Shown piece after piece: positions 29,544 to 38,326 of a stretch of DNA of 64,000 nucleotides. Made by a program: the position numbers and the translations under genes. The stretch is from NCBI GenBank assembly GCA_029945625.1, contig JAQSCW010000032.1, positions 1 to 64,000 of the forward strand. Reading direction: 5' to 3'. This DNA is from a bacterium (GTDB lineage Bacteria; Bacteroidota; Bacteroidia; B-17B0; Aurantibacillaceae). Numbering within the stretch: position 1 is the stretch's first letter; each line of letters begins with the position of its first letter. The notes under the pieces are model-generated. The model was not told the origin of the DNA, searched no databases, and was given only the letters and a program-made list of their open reading frames with translations.

Positions 29544-32045
29544 ATGGCACAGGCGAACAAAACATCCTTAAAAGCACCAACATTTGCACCGTTAAGTCAG
29601 ACTTTTAAGTACTTCACATTTTTGAACCAAAAAACCGCAATGATCGTAATTGGTCTTGTTGGTTTTGTGTTTTATATCACTTCCGTTAACGGCGAATATG
29701 CGCTTGACGACGGAATTATTATTCATCAGAATGACCACGTGATCAAAGGTGTGAGGGGCATTAAAGATATTATGACGCGCGATGCTTACGAAAGTTTTTA
29801 CCGTCGTATGTGTGCTACCGACCAATTGGCCGGGGGTCGTTACCGTCCGCTCTCAGTGGTAAGTTTCGCACTGGAGCAAGAATTGATTGGCAGTTACCGT
29901 ACAGGCCTTTATATGAAAGTAGAGGATTCGAATAAAAATGGTATTCTCGACAAGGGCCTCGTTAACTACACTTCTCCTTGTGGTCGCCCTGAGACCAATT
30001 ACGAATACAATGATTTTGTAGATAAAAATGGCGACGGCATGGCGACGGCCGACGAGTGTTATAGTTGCTGGGACTTGAATAAGAATTTCCAGAACGAATG
30101 GGATGAAGACTTAAATATTGACGGAATCTATAACGAGATCGACTGTCAGGTATATGGTGCTAAGGTGCGTCACTTCAACAACATTTGGACATTTGCACTG
30201 GGCTGTATGTTTTTATTCCTTGTGTTCTCGCGTTATTTCTTCCGCACCAATCAGGATCTTGCCTTCTTGGCCGCTTTGTTGTTCACCATGCACCCCATTC
30301 ACTCCGAGGCGATTGCCAATGTAAAAAGTCGCGACGAAATTTTCTCCCTCATTTTCATCTCGCTCACATTCTTGTATGCTTTTAAGTATTTGGAGACCAA
30401 GAAAAACAAAGAGTTGTTTTGGGCTTCGGTGATGTTCTTACTCGCCTTGTTATCTAAAGAATATGCGGTTACCCTGTTACTACTCGTTCCTTTAGCTGTA
30501 TACACTTTCACTGAGAATGATTTTGATGTAAAAACATTTTTTCACACCAAAGAATTCAAACAAACCATGTATGTGGGAATGGCGTTTGTGATTTGTGCCT
30601 TCTTGATGCTTTACCTAAAACGTGATTTCGACATGCACGCTCAACCGGGAGCCAAGCCCATCAAATCGTTTTGGTTGTTTCCATTTTTGTACGTATTGGT
30701 TGGTATTTTCATGATGGGCAATGCCAAAAAGAACAATTTTCATAAACTCATGAGCTGGTATTACTTTGTGATGTTGTTTTATCTTGCTATGCGTTTAGTG
30801 GCTGTTAAATTGAAACCCGGCGTACCCGATACCGAAATCTTGAACAACCCTTACCTACTTGCCGACGGTGAAGAACGAATTGCTACCAAAGGATTTGTAT
30901 TGCTCAATTATTTGAGGCTGCAGGTTTTCCCGCACCCACTATCTTCCGACTATTCGTACAATACCATTGAATACCGGCACTTTACCAGTTGGGATTTTCT
31001 GTTATCCATAGTAATTCATGTGGGCATGGTGATTGCCGCTATCCACTATACCTTGAAGAAACACATTCTCGGATTTGCCCTGATGACCTATATTATTTTT
31101 GCATTAATGATTGGCAACGTATTGATGGATATTGGCGCCACCATGGGTGAACGTTTGATCTTCCATTCCTCCATTGGTTTTTGTATCGCCGCGGCCTACG
31201 CCATCTTGAAAGGATTCGATAAAATGGGTCAGGTAAGTTTCAGTGTGCGCAGAACAAGTTTAATAGGTTTAGTATTAATCATCACGTTTTTATTTGGCTG
31301 CAAAACATGGGAACGTAATTTCGATTGGAAGAATGATGTGACTTTGTTTTTAAAGGATGTAAGAACCATGCCTAACTCGGTATTGGTATTGGGTAATGCA
31401 GGTGCCCGTTGGGTAGATTTAGCCGATACCAAAGAAGTAACCGGTGTTCAAGTTGTGGGGCAGGATTCAACGCGCTTTAACGATTATAACGGTACCTTAA
31501 AAATTACCGACGAAGAAGTGAAAGAAGGCGGTTATAAGAACAAGCGTGAAGCCGCCCTTAACAAAGGGATTAAGTTCCTAAAACATGCGGTTGAATTGCA
31601 TCCCCGTTACGTAAACGGGTATCTTAACCTTGGTTTGGCAAGTTTTAAATTGCGCAACGATTTTGACGCCCTCTACTATTGGAAAAATGCTGAACGTTTA
31701 TATCCCAATAATCCTTACTTAAGGAATTATTATCAGGTGTTTTCATCTGATCTTAAGAACAGAGGGGCGCAAGCTTTTAACCGTGGACGGATGGATAGCG
31801 CTGCAATTGCCTACAACAAGTGGGCCCTGCTCACACCAAATGATCCTGAGGCCTGGTACAACCTAGGTGGCGCGTTTTTTAATTCCGGGCGATATGTTCT
31901 GGCGAAGAGAAGCTGGGAAAGAGCCTTGCAGTTAAATCCTAATTATACAGAAGTTAAGCGCGTACTTCCAATGTGTACTCCTCAATTACTGGGGCAGGCA
32001 CCCATTAATGTGGTACCTCAAAAACAAGCTATTCAAAAACGCTAA
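29544..32045 (+). CDS. TMTC-like membrane glycosyltransferase with TPR repeats and EF-hand-like loops
   Basis: Protein of 833 residues from the ATG at 29544. It resembles protein O-mannosyltransferase/TMTC proteins: a first membrane segment (about 32-47), the catalytic Asp pair in EYALDDGIIIHQNDHV (about 52-53), the HPIHSEAIANVKSRDEIFSL loop, around ten further membrane segments, and C-terminal tetratricopeptide repeats (from about 640; LHPRYVNGYLNLGLASFKL, TPNDPEAWYNLGGAFFNSGRY). Unusual is an insert between the first two membrane segments (about 125-200) with four EF-hand-like loops, best DKNGDGMATADE at 160-171, plus Cys146, 172, 175 and 201. Expected to glycosylate exported proteins at the periplasmic face. 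Substrate unknown. The stop codon touches the cupin start. Confidence 0.8.
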   Translation: MAQANKTSLKAPTFAPLSQTFKYFTFLNQKTAMIVIGLVGFVFYITSVNGEYALDDGIIIHQNDHVIKGVRGIKDIMTRDAYESFYRRMCATDQLAGGRYRPLSVVSFALEQELIGSYRTGLYMKVEDSNKNGILDKGLVNYTSPCGRPETNYEYNDFVDKNGDGMATADECYSCWDLNKNFQNEWDEDLNIDGIYNEIDCQVYGAKVRHFNNIWTFALGCMFLFLVFSRYFFRTNQDLAFLAALLFTMHPIHSEAIANVKSRDEIFSLIFISLTFLYAFKYLETKKNKELFWASVMFLLALLSKEYAVTLLLLVPLAVYTFTENDFDVKTFFHTKEFKQTMYVGMAFVICAFLMLYLKRDFDMHAQPGAKPIKSFWLFPFLYVLVGIFMMGNAKKNNFHKLMSWYYFVMLFYLAMRLVAVKLKPGVPDTEILNNPYLLADGEERIATKGFVLLNYLRLQVFPHPLSSDYSYNTIEYRHFTSWDFLLSIVIHVGMVIAAIHYTLKKHILGFALMTYIIFALMIGNVLMDIGATMGERLIFHSSIGFCIAAAYAILKGFDKMGQVSFSVRRTSLIGLVLIITFLFGCKTWERNFDWKNDVTLFLKDVRTMPNSVLVLGNAGARWVDLADTKEVTGVQVVGQDSTRFNDYNGTLKITDEEVKEGGYKNKREAALNKGIKFLKHAVELHPRYVNGYLNLGLASFKLRNDFDALYYWKNAERLYPNNPYLRNYYQVFSSDLKNRGAQAFNRGRMDSAAIAYNKWALLTPNDPEAWYNLGGAFFNSGRYVLAKRSWERALQLNPNYTEVKRVLPMCTPQLLGQAPINVVPQKQAIQKR

Positions 32046-32444
32046 ATGCGTCACTTCACTATGATACTGTTTGCGGTTGTTGCGTATTGCGGCAATTCGC
32101 AAACAGTAATACATACTGATTCAATACCAGATAACAAGATAGGGTCAACTGTTGTGAAGAATTTATTTAACGATAGCCTGATCAGTAGTTTCTGCATCGT
32201 TATTCCCAAAGAAGTGAAAGCTCATAAACATCAACACCATTGTGAACACGTGTTGGTGCTGGAAGGAGAAGGTTTGATGAAACTGGGAGAAAAAGAATTT
32301 TACATACGCAAAGGTGATCTGGTCTTCATTCCCCAAAATTCGGTGCATTCGGTAACATCAACAGGTGACCGGGCCTTGAAGGTGTTAAGTTTTCAAGCGC
32401 CATTTTTCGACGGAAGTGACCGACTTTATGTTCCCGAAAAGTAA
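32046..32444 (+). CDS. Exported cupin domain protein
   Basis: Small beta-barrel cupin of 132 residues with a signal peptide (about 1-18, ending near GNSQ). The first cupin motif is KAHKHQHHCEHVLVLEGEG, with His residues and a downstream Glu/Asp arrangement suited to metal binding, and the second is KGDLVFIPQNSVHSVTSTG. It starts on the base after the stop of the TMTC-like gene, so it is translated with it. Cupins bind sugars, small acids or metals; which one applies here is not visible. A role in the same surface-glycan process is only an inference from position. Confidence 0.82.
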   Translation: MRHFTMILFAVVAYCGNSQTVIHTDSIPDNKIGSTVVKNLFNDSLISSFCIVIPKEVKAHKHQHHCEHVLVLEGEGLMKLGEKEFYIRKGDLVFIPQNSVHSVTSTGDRALKVLSFQAPFFDGSDRLYVPEK

Positions 32445-32451
32445 ATTCTAA

Positions 32452-32477
32452 TCAAAAAAAAACCACCTCATGGGTGG
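32452..32477 (-). terminator. Terminator after sucD
   Basis: Inverted repeat CCACC/GGTGG at 32463-32467 and 32473-32477; read on the minus strand the stem is followed by nine T (32462-32454). It lies 24 bases past the sucD stop, between convergent genes. Confidence 0.65.
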
Positions 32478-32500
32478 CTTCTTAACGTAAAGAGTTATTT

Positions 32501-33391
32501 TTAAACGCTAACTTTTTTTCCGCTTAACACTGCTGCCATAGTAGTTCCGATCTCGGCCGGACTCTCGCATACATGGATACCACATTCACGGAGAATTTTC
32601 ATTTTAGCCTGAGCTGTATCTTCAGCGCCACCAACAATAGCTCCGGCATGTCCCATCGTACGACCCTTCGGCGCGGTTTGCCCGGCGATGAAACCAACTA
32701 CCGGCTTTTTATTTCCATTTGCTTTGATCCAACGAGCGGCTTCCGCTTCGTAATTTCCTCCAATTTCACCAATCATTACGATTGCTTCTGTTTCAGGGTC
32801 ATTCATCAATAATTCAACAGCGTCTTTAGTAGGTGTTCCAATAATAGGATCGCCACCAATACCAATGGCGGTAGTGACTCCAAGTCCTGCTTTAGCAATC
32901 TGGTCAGCCGCTTCGTATGTTAATGTTCCGCTTTTGGAAACAATACCAACTGTGCCTTTTTTAAATACAAAGCCGGGCATTATTCCCACTTTAGCTTCTC
33001 CGGCGGTGATCACACCCGGGCAATTAGGTCCAACCAATCGGCAATTTTTAGTCTTAATATATTCTCTTGCTACAATCATGTCTTTCACCGGAATTCCCTC
33101 GGTGATACACACAATTACTTTAATGCCCGCATCAGCAGCCTCCATAATGGCATCGGCCGCAAAAGCCGCCGGCACAAAAATGATAGACACATCGGCGCCT
33201 GCTTTTTTCACCGCATCTGCAACGGTGTTAAATACCGGCCTGTCTAAGTGTGTCGATCCGCCTTTGCCGGGCGTTACGCCACCTACAACATTGGTTCCAT
33301 ATTCAATCATTTGGGTGGCGTGAAATGTTCCTTCACCTCCCGTAAACCCTTGCACAATAACCTTTGAATTTTTATTTACTAATACCGACAT
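32501..33391 (-). CDS. sucD: Succinyl-CoA ligase subunit alpha
   Basis: TCA cycle enzyme subunit converting succinyl-CoA to succinate with formation of ATP or GTP. The protein has 296 residues. It contains the CoA-binding fold with [18 protein letters not shown] near the start, GPNCPGVI (about 121-128), and the phospho-histidine His248 in [13 protein letters not shown]. No sucC is next to it, so the beta subunit gene must be elsewhere. The gene has its own promoter and terminator and stands alone. Confidence 0.97.
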   Translation of the reverse strand: MSVLVNKNSKVIVQGFTGGEGTFHATQMIEYGTNVVGGVTPGKGGSTHLDRPVFNTVADAVKKAGADVSIIFVPAAFAADAIMEAADAGIKVIVCITEGIPVKDMIVAREYIKTKNCRLVGPNCPGVITAGEAKVGIMPGFVFKKGTVGIVSKSGTLTYEAADQIAKAGLGVTTAIGIGGDPIIGTPTKDAVELLMNDPETEAIVMIGEIGGNYEAEAARWIKANGNKKPVVGFIAGQTAPKGRTMGHAGAIVGGAEDTAQAKMKILRECGIHVCESPAEIGTTMAAVLSGKKVSV

Positions 33392-33409
33392 AAATCTGAA
33401 TTTGAGTGA

Positions 33410-33441
33410 CGAAGATACTTAATATTTGTGTTTGCACAAAA
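33410..33441 (-). promoter_or_regulatory. Putative promoter of sucD
   Basis: On the minus strand TTTTG (33441-33437) is followed after exactly 19 bases by TATCTTCG (33417-33410), one mismatch from TAnnTTTG. The predicted transcript would start roughly 12 bases before the sucD ATG. Confidence 0.55.
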
Positions 33442-33691
33442 TACAGTGTATTCGATAAATTGGGTAAAAAAGACAGAAGTCCACTAATTTTTGGGTGTTT
33501 GGATGATGTACCGGCCCCATGAAAACGATTCGCAGAACGCCCTACGCAAGCGACGATGCCTAATGTGTTACCTGAAATAGGTGGCGGCCTCACCACAAAA
33601 AAAGCCTTGCCATCTTCCCCAACAAAAAATTTCTTTTTACCTAATTTAAGCCATAATTCCTCAAAATATTTTATTTTCACGGTTTAGAATT
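33442..33691. ncRNA. Candidate structured RNA (possibly 6S-like), core 33488-33601
   Basis: This gene-free stretch holds a rod-like fold. A closing stem of 10 pairs with one bulged A joins 33488-33497 (TTTTTGGGTG) to 33591-33601 (CACCACAAAAA). Inside are a terminal hairpin (arms 33531-33535 and 33542-33546, extended by 33526-33530 and 33547-33552) and a small hairpin ACCT/AGGT at 33570-33582. The plus-strand run GCGACGATGCC ... ACCT-hairpin ... GGCGGCC recalls the 3' half of enterobacterial 6S RNA (GCGACGACAC ... hairpin ... GGCGGC). A plus-strand promoter-like pair TTTG/TAAATTGG lies at 33431-33463. The minus strand has a T run after the element, so the strand is not certain. 6S identity is a guess; a folded RNA is moderately supported. 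Confidence 0.35.
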
Positions 33692-34171
33692 TTGGAACCA
33701 TTTATTGAGATTCATACCGATGGCGCAGCAAGTGGAAATCCCGGTCCCGGTGGTTACGGCATCGTACTAAAATTCAAACATCACCGCAAAGAGATGAGCG
33801 GCGGATTCAAACACACCACCAATAATCGAATGGAATTACTGGCAGTGATCATTGCTCTGGAAAGCGTTTCCAACAACGACCTTCATGTAAAAGTGTTTTG
33901 CGACAGCAAGTACGTGGTGGATGCCATTAATTTGAAATGGCTGCAGGGTTGGCGAAAAACAGGTTTTAAAAACAAAGCCAATGTTGATTTGTGGCTGCGG
34001 TTCCTAAAAATATACAATCCCAAAAAACACGAGTTTATTTGGGTAAAGGGCCATGCCTCCAATCCCGAAAATAACCGATGCGATGAATTGGCGGTGGCGG
34101 CCTCTAAACAACCAAACACTGTCGAGGATATAGGCTATGATGCGAATCGAAACAACCGGCTCCTCGACTAA
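33692..34171 (+). CDS. rnhA: Ribonuclease HI
   Basis: Endonuclease that removes RNA from RNA-DNA hybrids; 159 residues. The active-site carboxylates are Asp10 (IEIHTDGAASGNPGPGG), Glu48 (NNRMELLAVI) and Asp71 (VFCDSKYV), with His121 (WVKGHASNPENNRCDELA) and Asp131. The start must be TTG at 33692: no ATG or GTG exists between it and the upstream stop, and the next ATG would cut off the first catalytic Asp. The stop lies 17 bases from the end of the convergent GWxTD gene. Confidence 0.95.
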   Translation: MEPFIEIHTDGAASGNPGPGGYGIVLKFKHHRKEMSGGFKHTTNNRMELLAVIIALESVSNNDLHVKVFCDSKYVVDAINLKWLQGWRKTGFKNKANVDLWLRFLKIYNPKKHEFIWVKGHASNPENNRCDELAVAASKQPNTVEDIGYDANRNNRLLD

Positions 34172-34188
34172 TTTGGGTGCACTTGGCC

Positions 34189-35472
34189 TTATCTCCTTCC
34201 CCCTTCATAAATCAAACCCTGACGCCAATACTCCACTGCCGCGTAGTACGACTCCTTGTAATAGGGCGATCGCTCCAGCACAAAGTCATTTTCAGTAAAA
34301 GGGTTTTGTGTTTTATTAAAAACAAATCTCAACACGGTTGCATTCAGATCATTTCCATAAATCCATACCTCGTCTCTCATACCCCGGTAAATGGTACTTG
34401 GAGGACCAAATACAATATAAATCATCCCCCTATCACTCTTCCAGCCCTGCGTATAACTGCTGTAACTTTTATTTGCTTCCTTTACTCTGCCATAGTATTG
34501 CTTTAAAAGCTCGCGGGCTCTTTCTTTACTTCCACCCTTATCTAACCAAAATGCATCAATCGCTCCCTTCTTGTCCTCCGCATTTCGGCAGGCATCATAC
34601 TCTTCCTTAAACATAATGTACCGCGTGCAATTAATCATTTCCAAACTATTACCCACTCCCGGAAATGTTTCATCCACTGTATAAAGGCTGATGCCGTTAT
34701 AACTCACCGGGTCTGCTTTAATATGGTAAAATCCGCGTTCAGGCATCGTCAGCATAAATTGATTATTGCTCAGTTCCAATTCAAAGGTGCTGTCGGGTTT
34801 GTATTTGAGAGGATCGGCGGGTCGCGTTGAAAAGGGCGGAGCAGCAGGCCCAAAATCACTAAAAAAACAATCTACAGAAACCCTTTCTACTTTAGAATTT
34901 GTAAATTTTACTTTTACCTGACTTCCCTTTAAGAATGAATTTCTGAAAGCAATCGAATCATTTATGCGCACTAGGAAATTCTGACTACTGTATCTGTTTT
35001 CCTTAATAATTCGTATGCTTTTGTGATACACTGTTTTTCGGTTCACATCCCAAAAGTCAAGTTGAAGCTGATAATTATTGTGTAGATGCGCCTTAATGTC
35101 AAATTTGGTGAGAATGGGAACCGGCAACGTCTTTTCATTTTCTGATCGATCGAAAACCGAATAGGAAGCGCTATCGGTGATCGCTTTTGGATTTTGTTCT
35201 GAACTGAGTCGATACGAGATTCGGATCTCAGAATAAAAAGCCAGACTCGTATCGGGTCTTTTGTAAAGCAGATTGTTATTCTTTATCTCCACATAAGTTC
35301 GCGTCACGCTATCATTAAGGTGATAAGGAACAGTTCTTACTTCCAACAAATCACTTTCGGGATTACTTTCGCTTCGTGTGGGCTTTGAAACCGGCACGTT
35401 CTTTTTGGTGGTACAGGAAGCTACCAAAATTACCAGTAGCAAATAAAGACTATGTGTAAGAGTATAACGCAA
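34189..35472 (-). CDS. GWxTD domain lipoprotein
   Basis: Protein of 427 residues of the Bacteroidota GWxTD family, whose function is not established. A lipoprotein signal with lipobox VASC (Cys20) is followed by an extracytoplasmic beta-rich region and the C-terminal GWxTD domain (about 335-427) with GWKSDRGMIYIVFGPPSTIYRG and EVWIYG; the threonine of the motif is Ser here. The start is TTG at 35472, because an in-frame stop lies directly upstream and no ATG occurs before the signal segment. It is probably the third gene of a minus-strand run after MarC and DUF486. Confidence 0.85.
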   Translation of the reverse strand: MRYTLTHSLYLLLVILVASCTTKKNVPVSKPTRSESNPESDLLEVRTVPYHLNDSVTRTYVEIKNNNLLYKRPDTSLAFYSEIRISYRLSSEQNPKAITDSASYSVFDRSENEKTLPVPILTKFDIKAHLHNNYQLQLDFWDVNRKTVYHKSIRIIKENRYSSQNFLVRINDSIAFRNSFLKGSQVKVKFTNSKVERVSVDCFFSDFGPAAPPFSTRPADPLKYKPDSTFELELSNNQFMLTMPERGFYHIKADPVSYNGISLYTVDETFPGVGNSLEMINCTRYIMFKEEYDACRNAEDKKGAIDAFWLDKGGSKERARELLKQYYGRVKEANKSYSSYTQGWKSDRGMIYIVFGPPSTIYRGMRDEVWIYGNDLNATVLRFVFNKTQNPFTENDFVLERSPYYKESYYAAVEYWRQGLIYEGGRR

Positions 35473-35510
35473 TCAGGCAAAGGTACTTCTTAGCCAACAA
35501 TATCACTTAA

Positions 35511-35885
35511 TTATTTCTTGAAAAAAAAGTACACCGCCACGCAGAGAAAAAAGAAACCGATGGCATGGTTCCATTTCATTTCTTCGGTTTTAAAAACCAC
35601 CAAACTAAAAATGATGAACACTAATATGGAGATAACTTCCTGTATCAGCTTTAATTGCCATATATTATAGGGCCCTCCGTTAAACGAGCTTCCCAATTTA
35701 TTTGCCGGAACCATCAGCATATATTCAAAAAAGGCAATGCCCCAGCTGATCAAAATAGTTGCCGGCAAACCCATATTCTTCAGAAAGCTAATGTCTTTGT
35801 AACGCAAATGTCCATACCAGGCAATGGTCATAAAGGTATTGGAAGCCACTAACAGCAAGATGGTGGAGAGGCCTCGTGAGATCAT
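35511..35885 (-). CDS. DMT family membrane protein (DUF486)
   Basis: Protein of 124 residues with four hydrophobic segments. It has the DUF486 hallmarks TFMTIAWYGHLRYK and ISWGIAFFEYMLMVPANKLGS. Members look like half-size drug/metabolite transporters and their substrates are unknown. Its start codon overlaps the marC-like stop by 4 bases (ATGA type), so the two are translationally coupled. Confidence 0.9.
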   Translation of the reverse strand: MISRGLSTILLLVASNTFMTIAWYGHLRYKDISFLKNMGLPATILISWGIAFFEYMLMVPANKLGSSFNGGPYNIWQLKLIQEVISILVFIIFSLVVFKTEEMKWNHAIGFFFLCVAVYFFFKK

Positions 35886-36454
35886 AAGCCCGTGTGTTTT
35901 CTAAATAATTTAATGGCTAAAGCCAATAGTACGATGCCAAAGATCTTTTTAATAATCGCAATTCCTCCCAGTCCAAGCACTTTTTCAAGGATGGTGATGT
36001 ATCGCAACACAAAATAAACAATCACCACATTAATAAAGAGCGCAATGATGATGGAAAGTAAATTGTACTCGGCCCGAATGGAAAGGAGCGTAGTTAATGT
36101 GCCTGCCCCGGCAATGAGAGGAAATGCCAAAGGAACCACTGAGGCAGCAGAAGGCACATCGTCTTTGAACAAACGAATGCCAAGAATCATCTCGAGTGCA
36201 ATAAAAAATAAAACAAACGACCCGGCAATGGCAAAATCTTCCACCGTAATGCCAATGATCTCGAGAATGCTTTGCCCAACGAATAAAAACACGAACATAA
36301 TCACTAGTGACACCCAAGAGGCTCTCATAGGATTAATGGTGCCCACATTACTTTTTAGATTAATGATAACGGGTATGGATCCGATAATATCGATCACCGC
36401 AAACAATACGGTGGTTACTTTTAAGATTTCAATGATGTCGAATACCAATGGCAT
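35882..36454 (-). CDS. MarC family membrane protein
   Basis: Polytopic membrane protein of 190 residues with about six segments and the MarC pattern LFAVIDIIGSIPVII at the start and AFPLIAGAGTLTTLLSI in the middle. The name comes from the mar locus, but a role in multidrug resistance was not confirmed; the function of the family is open. The ATG at 36454 is preferred over that at 36481 because it places the conserved LFAVIDI at the usual distance from the start. Confidence 0.88.
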   Translation of the reverse strand: MPLVFDIIEILKVTTVLFAVIDIIGSIPVIINLKSNVGTINPMRASWVSLVIMFVFLFVGQSILEIIGITVEDFAIAGSFVLFFIALEMILGIRLFKDDVPSAASVVPLAFPLIAGAGTLTTLLSIRAEYNLLSIIIALFINVVIVYFVLRYITILEKVLGLGGIAIIKKIFGIVLLALAIKLFRKHTGL

Positions 36455-36552
36455 ACCGACAAAGCTAAATGTTATAAACAAGACACCAAAATAATATCGT
36501 ACCCACTCTTAAAATAGCAAGGGAAAGCTTATTTTTATGCAGGTAAAAACAC

Positions 36553-36915
36553 ATGGAAGAACATAAGAATAGCGCCATCAGTCATGTTAAGAAGCTTCCT
36601 CGCGTAAAACACTTTGCGAAAAAATTGTTCCTCACGTTTCTGCTGGGACTCGTATTTTTAATCTTTTCGTTATCCATCGGCATTTTAGGGTACCATTATT
36701 TTTTTCTGCTGAGCTGGACAGATAGTCTGTATAACGCCAGTATGATTCTCACGGGCATGGGTCCTGTTGACAAAGCGCCCGACGACTCCGCCAAGCTCTT
36801 CGCCTCCTTTTATGCTATTTACAGCGGTGTGGCTTTTTTAAGCATAGTGGCCGTCATATTGAGTCCGATTGCCCATCGCTTTCTTCATAAATTCAGAATT
36901 GACGTGGAGGGGTAA
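36553..36915 (+). CDS. Two-segment membrane protein resembling a K+ channel pore without the filter
   Basis: Protein of 120 residues. A basic N-terminus (about 1-25) is followed by a membrane segment (about 26-48), a re-entrant-looking loop SWTDSLYNASMILTGMGPVDK (about 53-73) and a second segment (about 83-108) ending in HRFLHKFRID. The layout and the DSLYNASMILTG start of the loop resemble the pore helix of two-TM potassium channels (DSLYFAFVTLTTIGFGD type), but the TVGYG filter is replaced by TGMGPVD. Function is unknown. One base separates its stop from the glycosyltransferase start, so they are likely co-transcribed. Confidence 0.75.
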   Translation: MEEHKNSAISHVKKLPRVKHFAKKLFLTFLLGLVFLIFSLSIGILGYHYFFLLSWTDSLYNASMILTGMGPVDKAPDDSAKLFASFYAIYSGVAFLSIVAVILSPIAHRFLHKFRIDVEG

Positions 36916-36916
36916 G

Positions 36917-37993
36917 ATGAAGAAGGTCCTCATCCTTTGCGCACACCGCCCCCAGCGATCTCCAAGCCAGAGATACCGCTTCGAACAGTATTTGCCTTTT
37001 CTTGAACAAAACGGCTATTCTTTTACCTATTCCTTTTTGCTGAATGAACGCAGCGACACGATTTTCTATTCGCAGGGGAATTTTTTCAGAAAGGTTCTTA
37101 TTCTTGTTAGTACTGTTCTAATTCGTTTGAAGGACTGCTTACGCTTCAAGAACTTCGACCTGATTTTTATTCAACGCGAAGCCTCTTTTTTAGGAACTTC
37201 TTTTTTTGAGAAATGCGCCTATCGCTCGGGAGCGCGGGTGATCTTCGATTTCGATGATAGTATTTGGCTTGCCGATACAAGTCCGGGAAATAAAAAATGG
37301 GAAGGAATTAAGCGACCCCAAAAATTTTATACTAATCTGCGCCGGGCGCATGTTGTTATTGCCGGAAATTCTTACCTGGCTGCCAAAGCAAAAACCGTTC
37401 ACCCAAATACCGTCATTGTTCCCACCACCATTGATACGGATCATCATGTGCCCAAACCTCAGCTAAGAAACGGCAACAGCATCGTAATAGGATGGAGTGG
37501 TAGCCTTAGTACCATCAAACACTTCACCACGCTGCTTCCCGTGTTTAGCGAACTCAAGGAAAAGTACGGTAATAAAATAAAGTTTAAGATCATAGCCGAT
37601 AAAATGTATTCTGAACCCTCGCTTAACCTTGAAGTGGCGATTTGGTCTCCCGAAACGGAAGTGGACGAACTTAATTCGTTCGACATTGGTGTGATGCCTC
37701 TGCCGGACGATGAATGGGCACGTGGAAAATGCGGGCTCAAAGGGCTCTCTTATATGGCTTGCGGTATAGCTACCATTATGAGTCCGGTAGGTGTGAATAC
37801 CGAAATTATTGAGCACAAAAAAAACGGATTACTCGCACAAACCGCTGCCGAATGGACGGAAGCTATATCAATGCTGATTGAGAACAAAATATGGCGGGAT
37901 GAATTGGGGGAAGCAGGACGAAAAACTGTAGTGGAACGTTATTCGGTGGAAGCGCAGAAGAACGCGTATCTGGAGATTTTTAGACATGCTTAA
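36917..37993 (+). CDS. Glycosyltransferase, GT-B fold (GT4-like)
   Basis: Protein of 358 residues. The ATG at 36917 starts the first Rossmann strand (MKKVLILCAHRP); the frame is open further up inside the preceding gene. Visible GT-B features are FDFDDSIWLADTS (about 107-119), GWSGSLSTIKHF (about 190-201) and the donor-site region MPLPDDEWARGKCGLKGLSYMACGIATIMSPVGVNTEII with the EX7E-like end. Sugar donor and acceptor cannot be read from sequence. It overlaps the DUF1801 gene by 8 bases. Confidence 0.88.
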   Translation: MKKVLILCAHRPQRSPSQRYRFEQYLPFLEQNGYSFTYSFLLNERSDTIFYSQGNFFRKVLILVSTVLIRLKDCLRFKNFDLIFIQREASFLGTSFFEKCAYRSGARVIFDFDDSIWLADTSPGNKKWEGIKRPQKFYTNLRRAHVVIAGNSYLAAKAKTVHPNTVIVPTTIDTDHHVPKPQLRNGNSIVIGWSGSLSTIKHFTTLLPVFSELKEKYGNKIKFKIIADKMYSEPSLNLEVAIWSPETEVDELNSFDIGVMPLPDDEWARGKCGLKGLSYMACGIATIMSPVGVNTEIIEHKKNGLLAQTAAEWTEAISMLIENKIWRDELGEAGRKTVVERYSVEAQKNAYLEIFRHA

Positions 37994-38324
37994 GGCCATA
38001 GATAATTACTACTTCGCGCTTCCCGAACCCCAACAAAGTTGTTTGCTATTTCTCCGTCATTTCTTATTGGAGCACTCTCCGAACATTAGCGAACACTATA
38101 AATTCAGCACTGCATTTTTTTATTTCAAGACTGAACACCTGTGTTATTTCTCGGTCAGTAAAAGTACGGGCAAAACGTATATTGGTTTTGTACAAGGGTA
38201 TCGGTTTTCCCATCCCAAACTTTTGAGCGAGGGCCGAAAACAGATTAAAGTTTTATATCTGGATCCTTCAAAAGATGTAGATGTGAAGACGCTAAAGGAA
38301 GTTTTAAAATTGGCTCTGCGCTAA
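37986..38324 (+). CDS. DUF1801 domain protein
   Basis: Small alpha/beta protein of 112 residues of the DUF1801/YdhG-like fold, with SEHYKFSTAFFYFKTEHLCYFSVSK and the C-terminal RKQIKVLYLDPSKDVD. No enzymatic role is established for the family. It starts 8 bases inside the glycosyltransferase gene in another frame and ends 2 bases before the convergent nadC stop. Confidence 0.82.
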   Translation: MLKAIDNYYFALPEPQQSCLLFLRHFLLEHSPNISEHYKFSTAFFYFKTEHLCYFSVSKSTGKTYIGFVQGYRFSHPKLLSEGRKQIKVLYLDPSKDVDVKTLKEVLKLALR

Positions 38325-38326
38325 GG

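Noticed and set aside
33372-33680. A 102-codon minus-strand frame overlapping the sucD start
   Set aside because: It needs a GTG start, runs through the promoter and start of sucD and through the candidate RNA fold, and shows no protein-family features. The sequence is better explained as spacer plus structured RNA.
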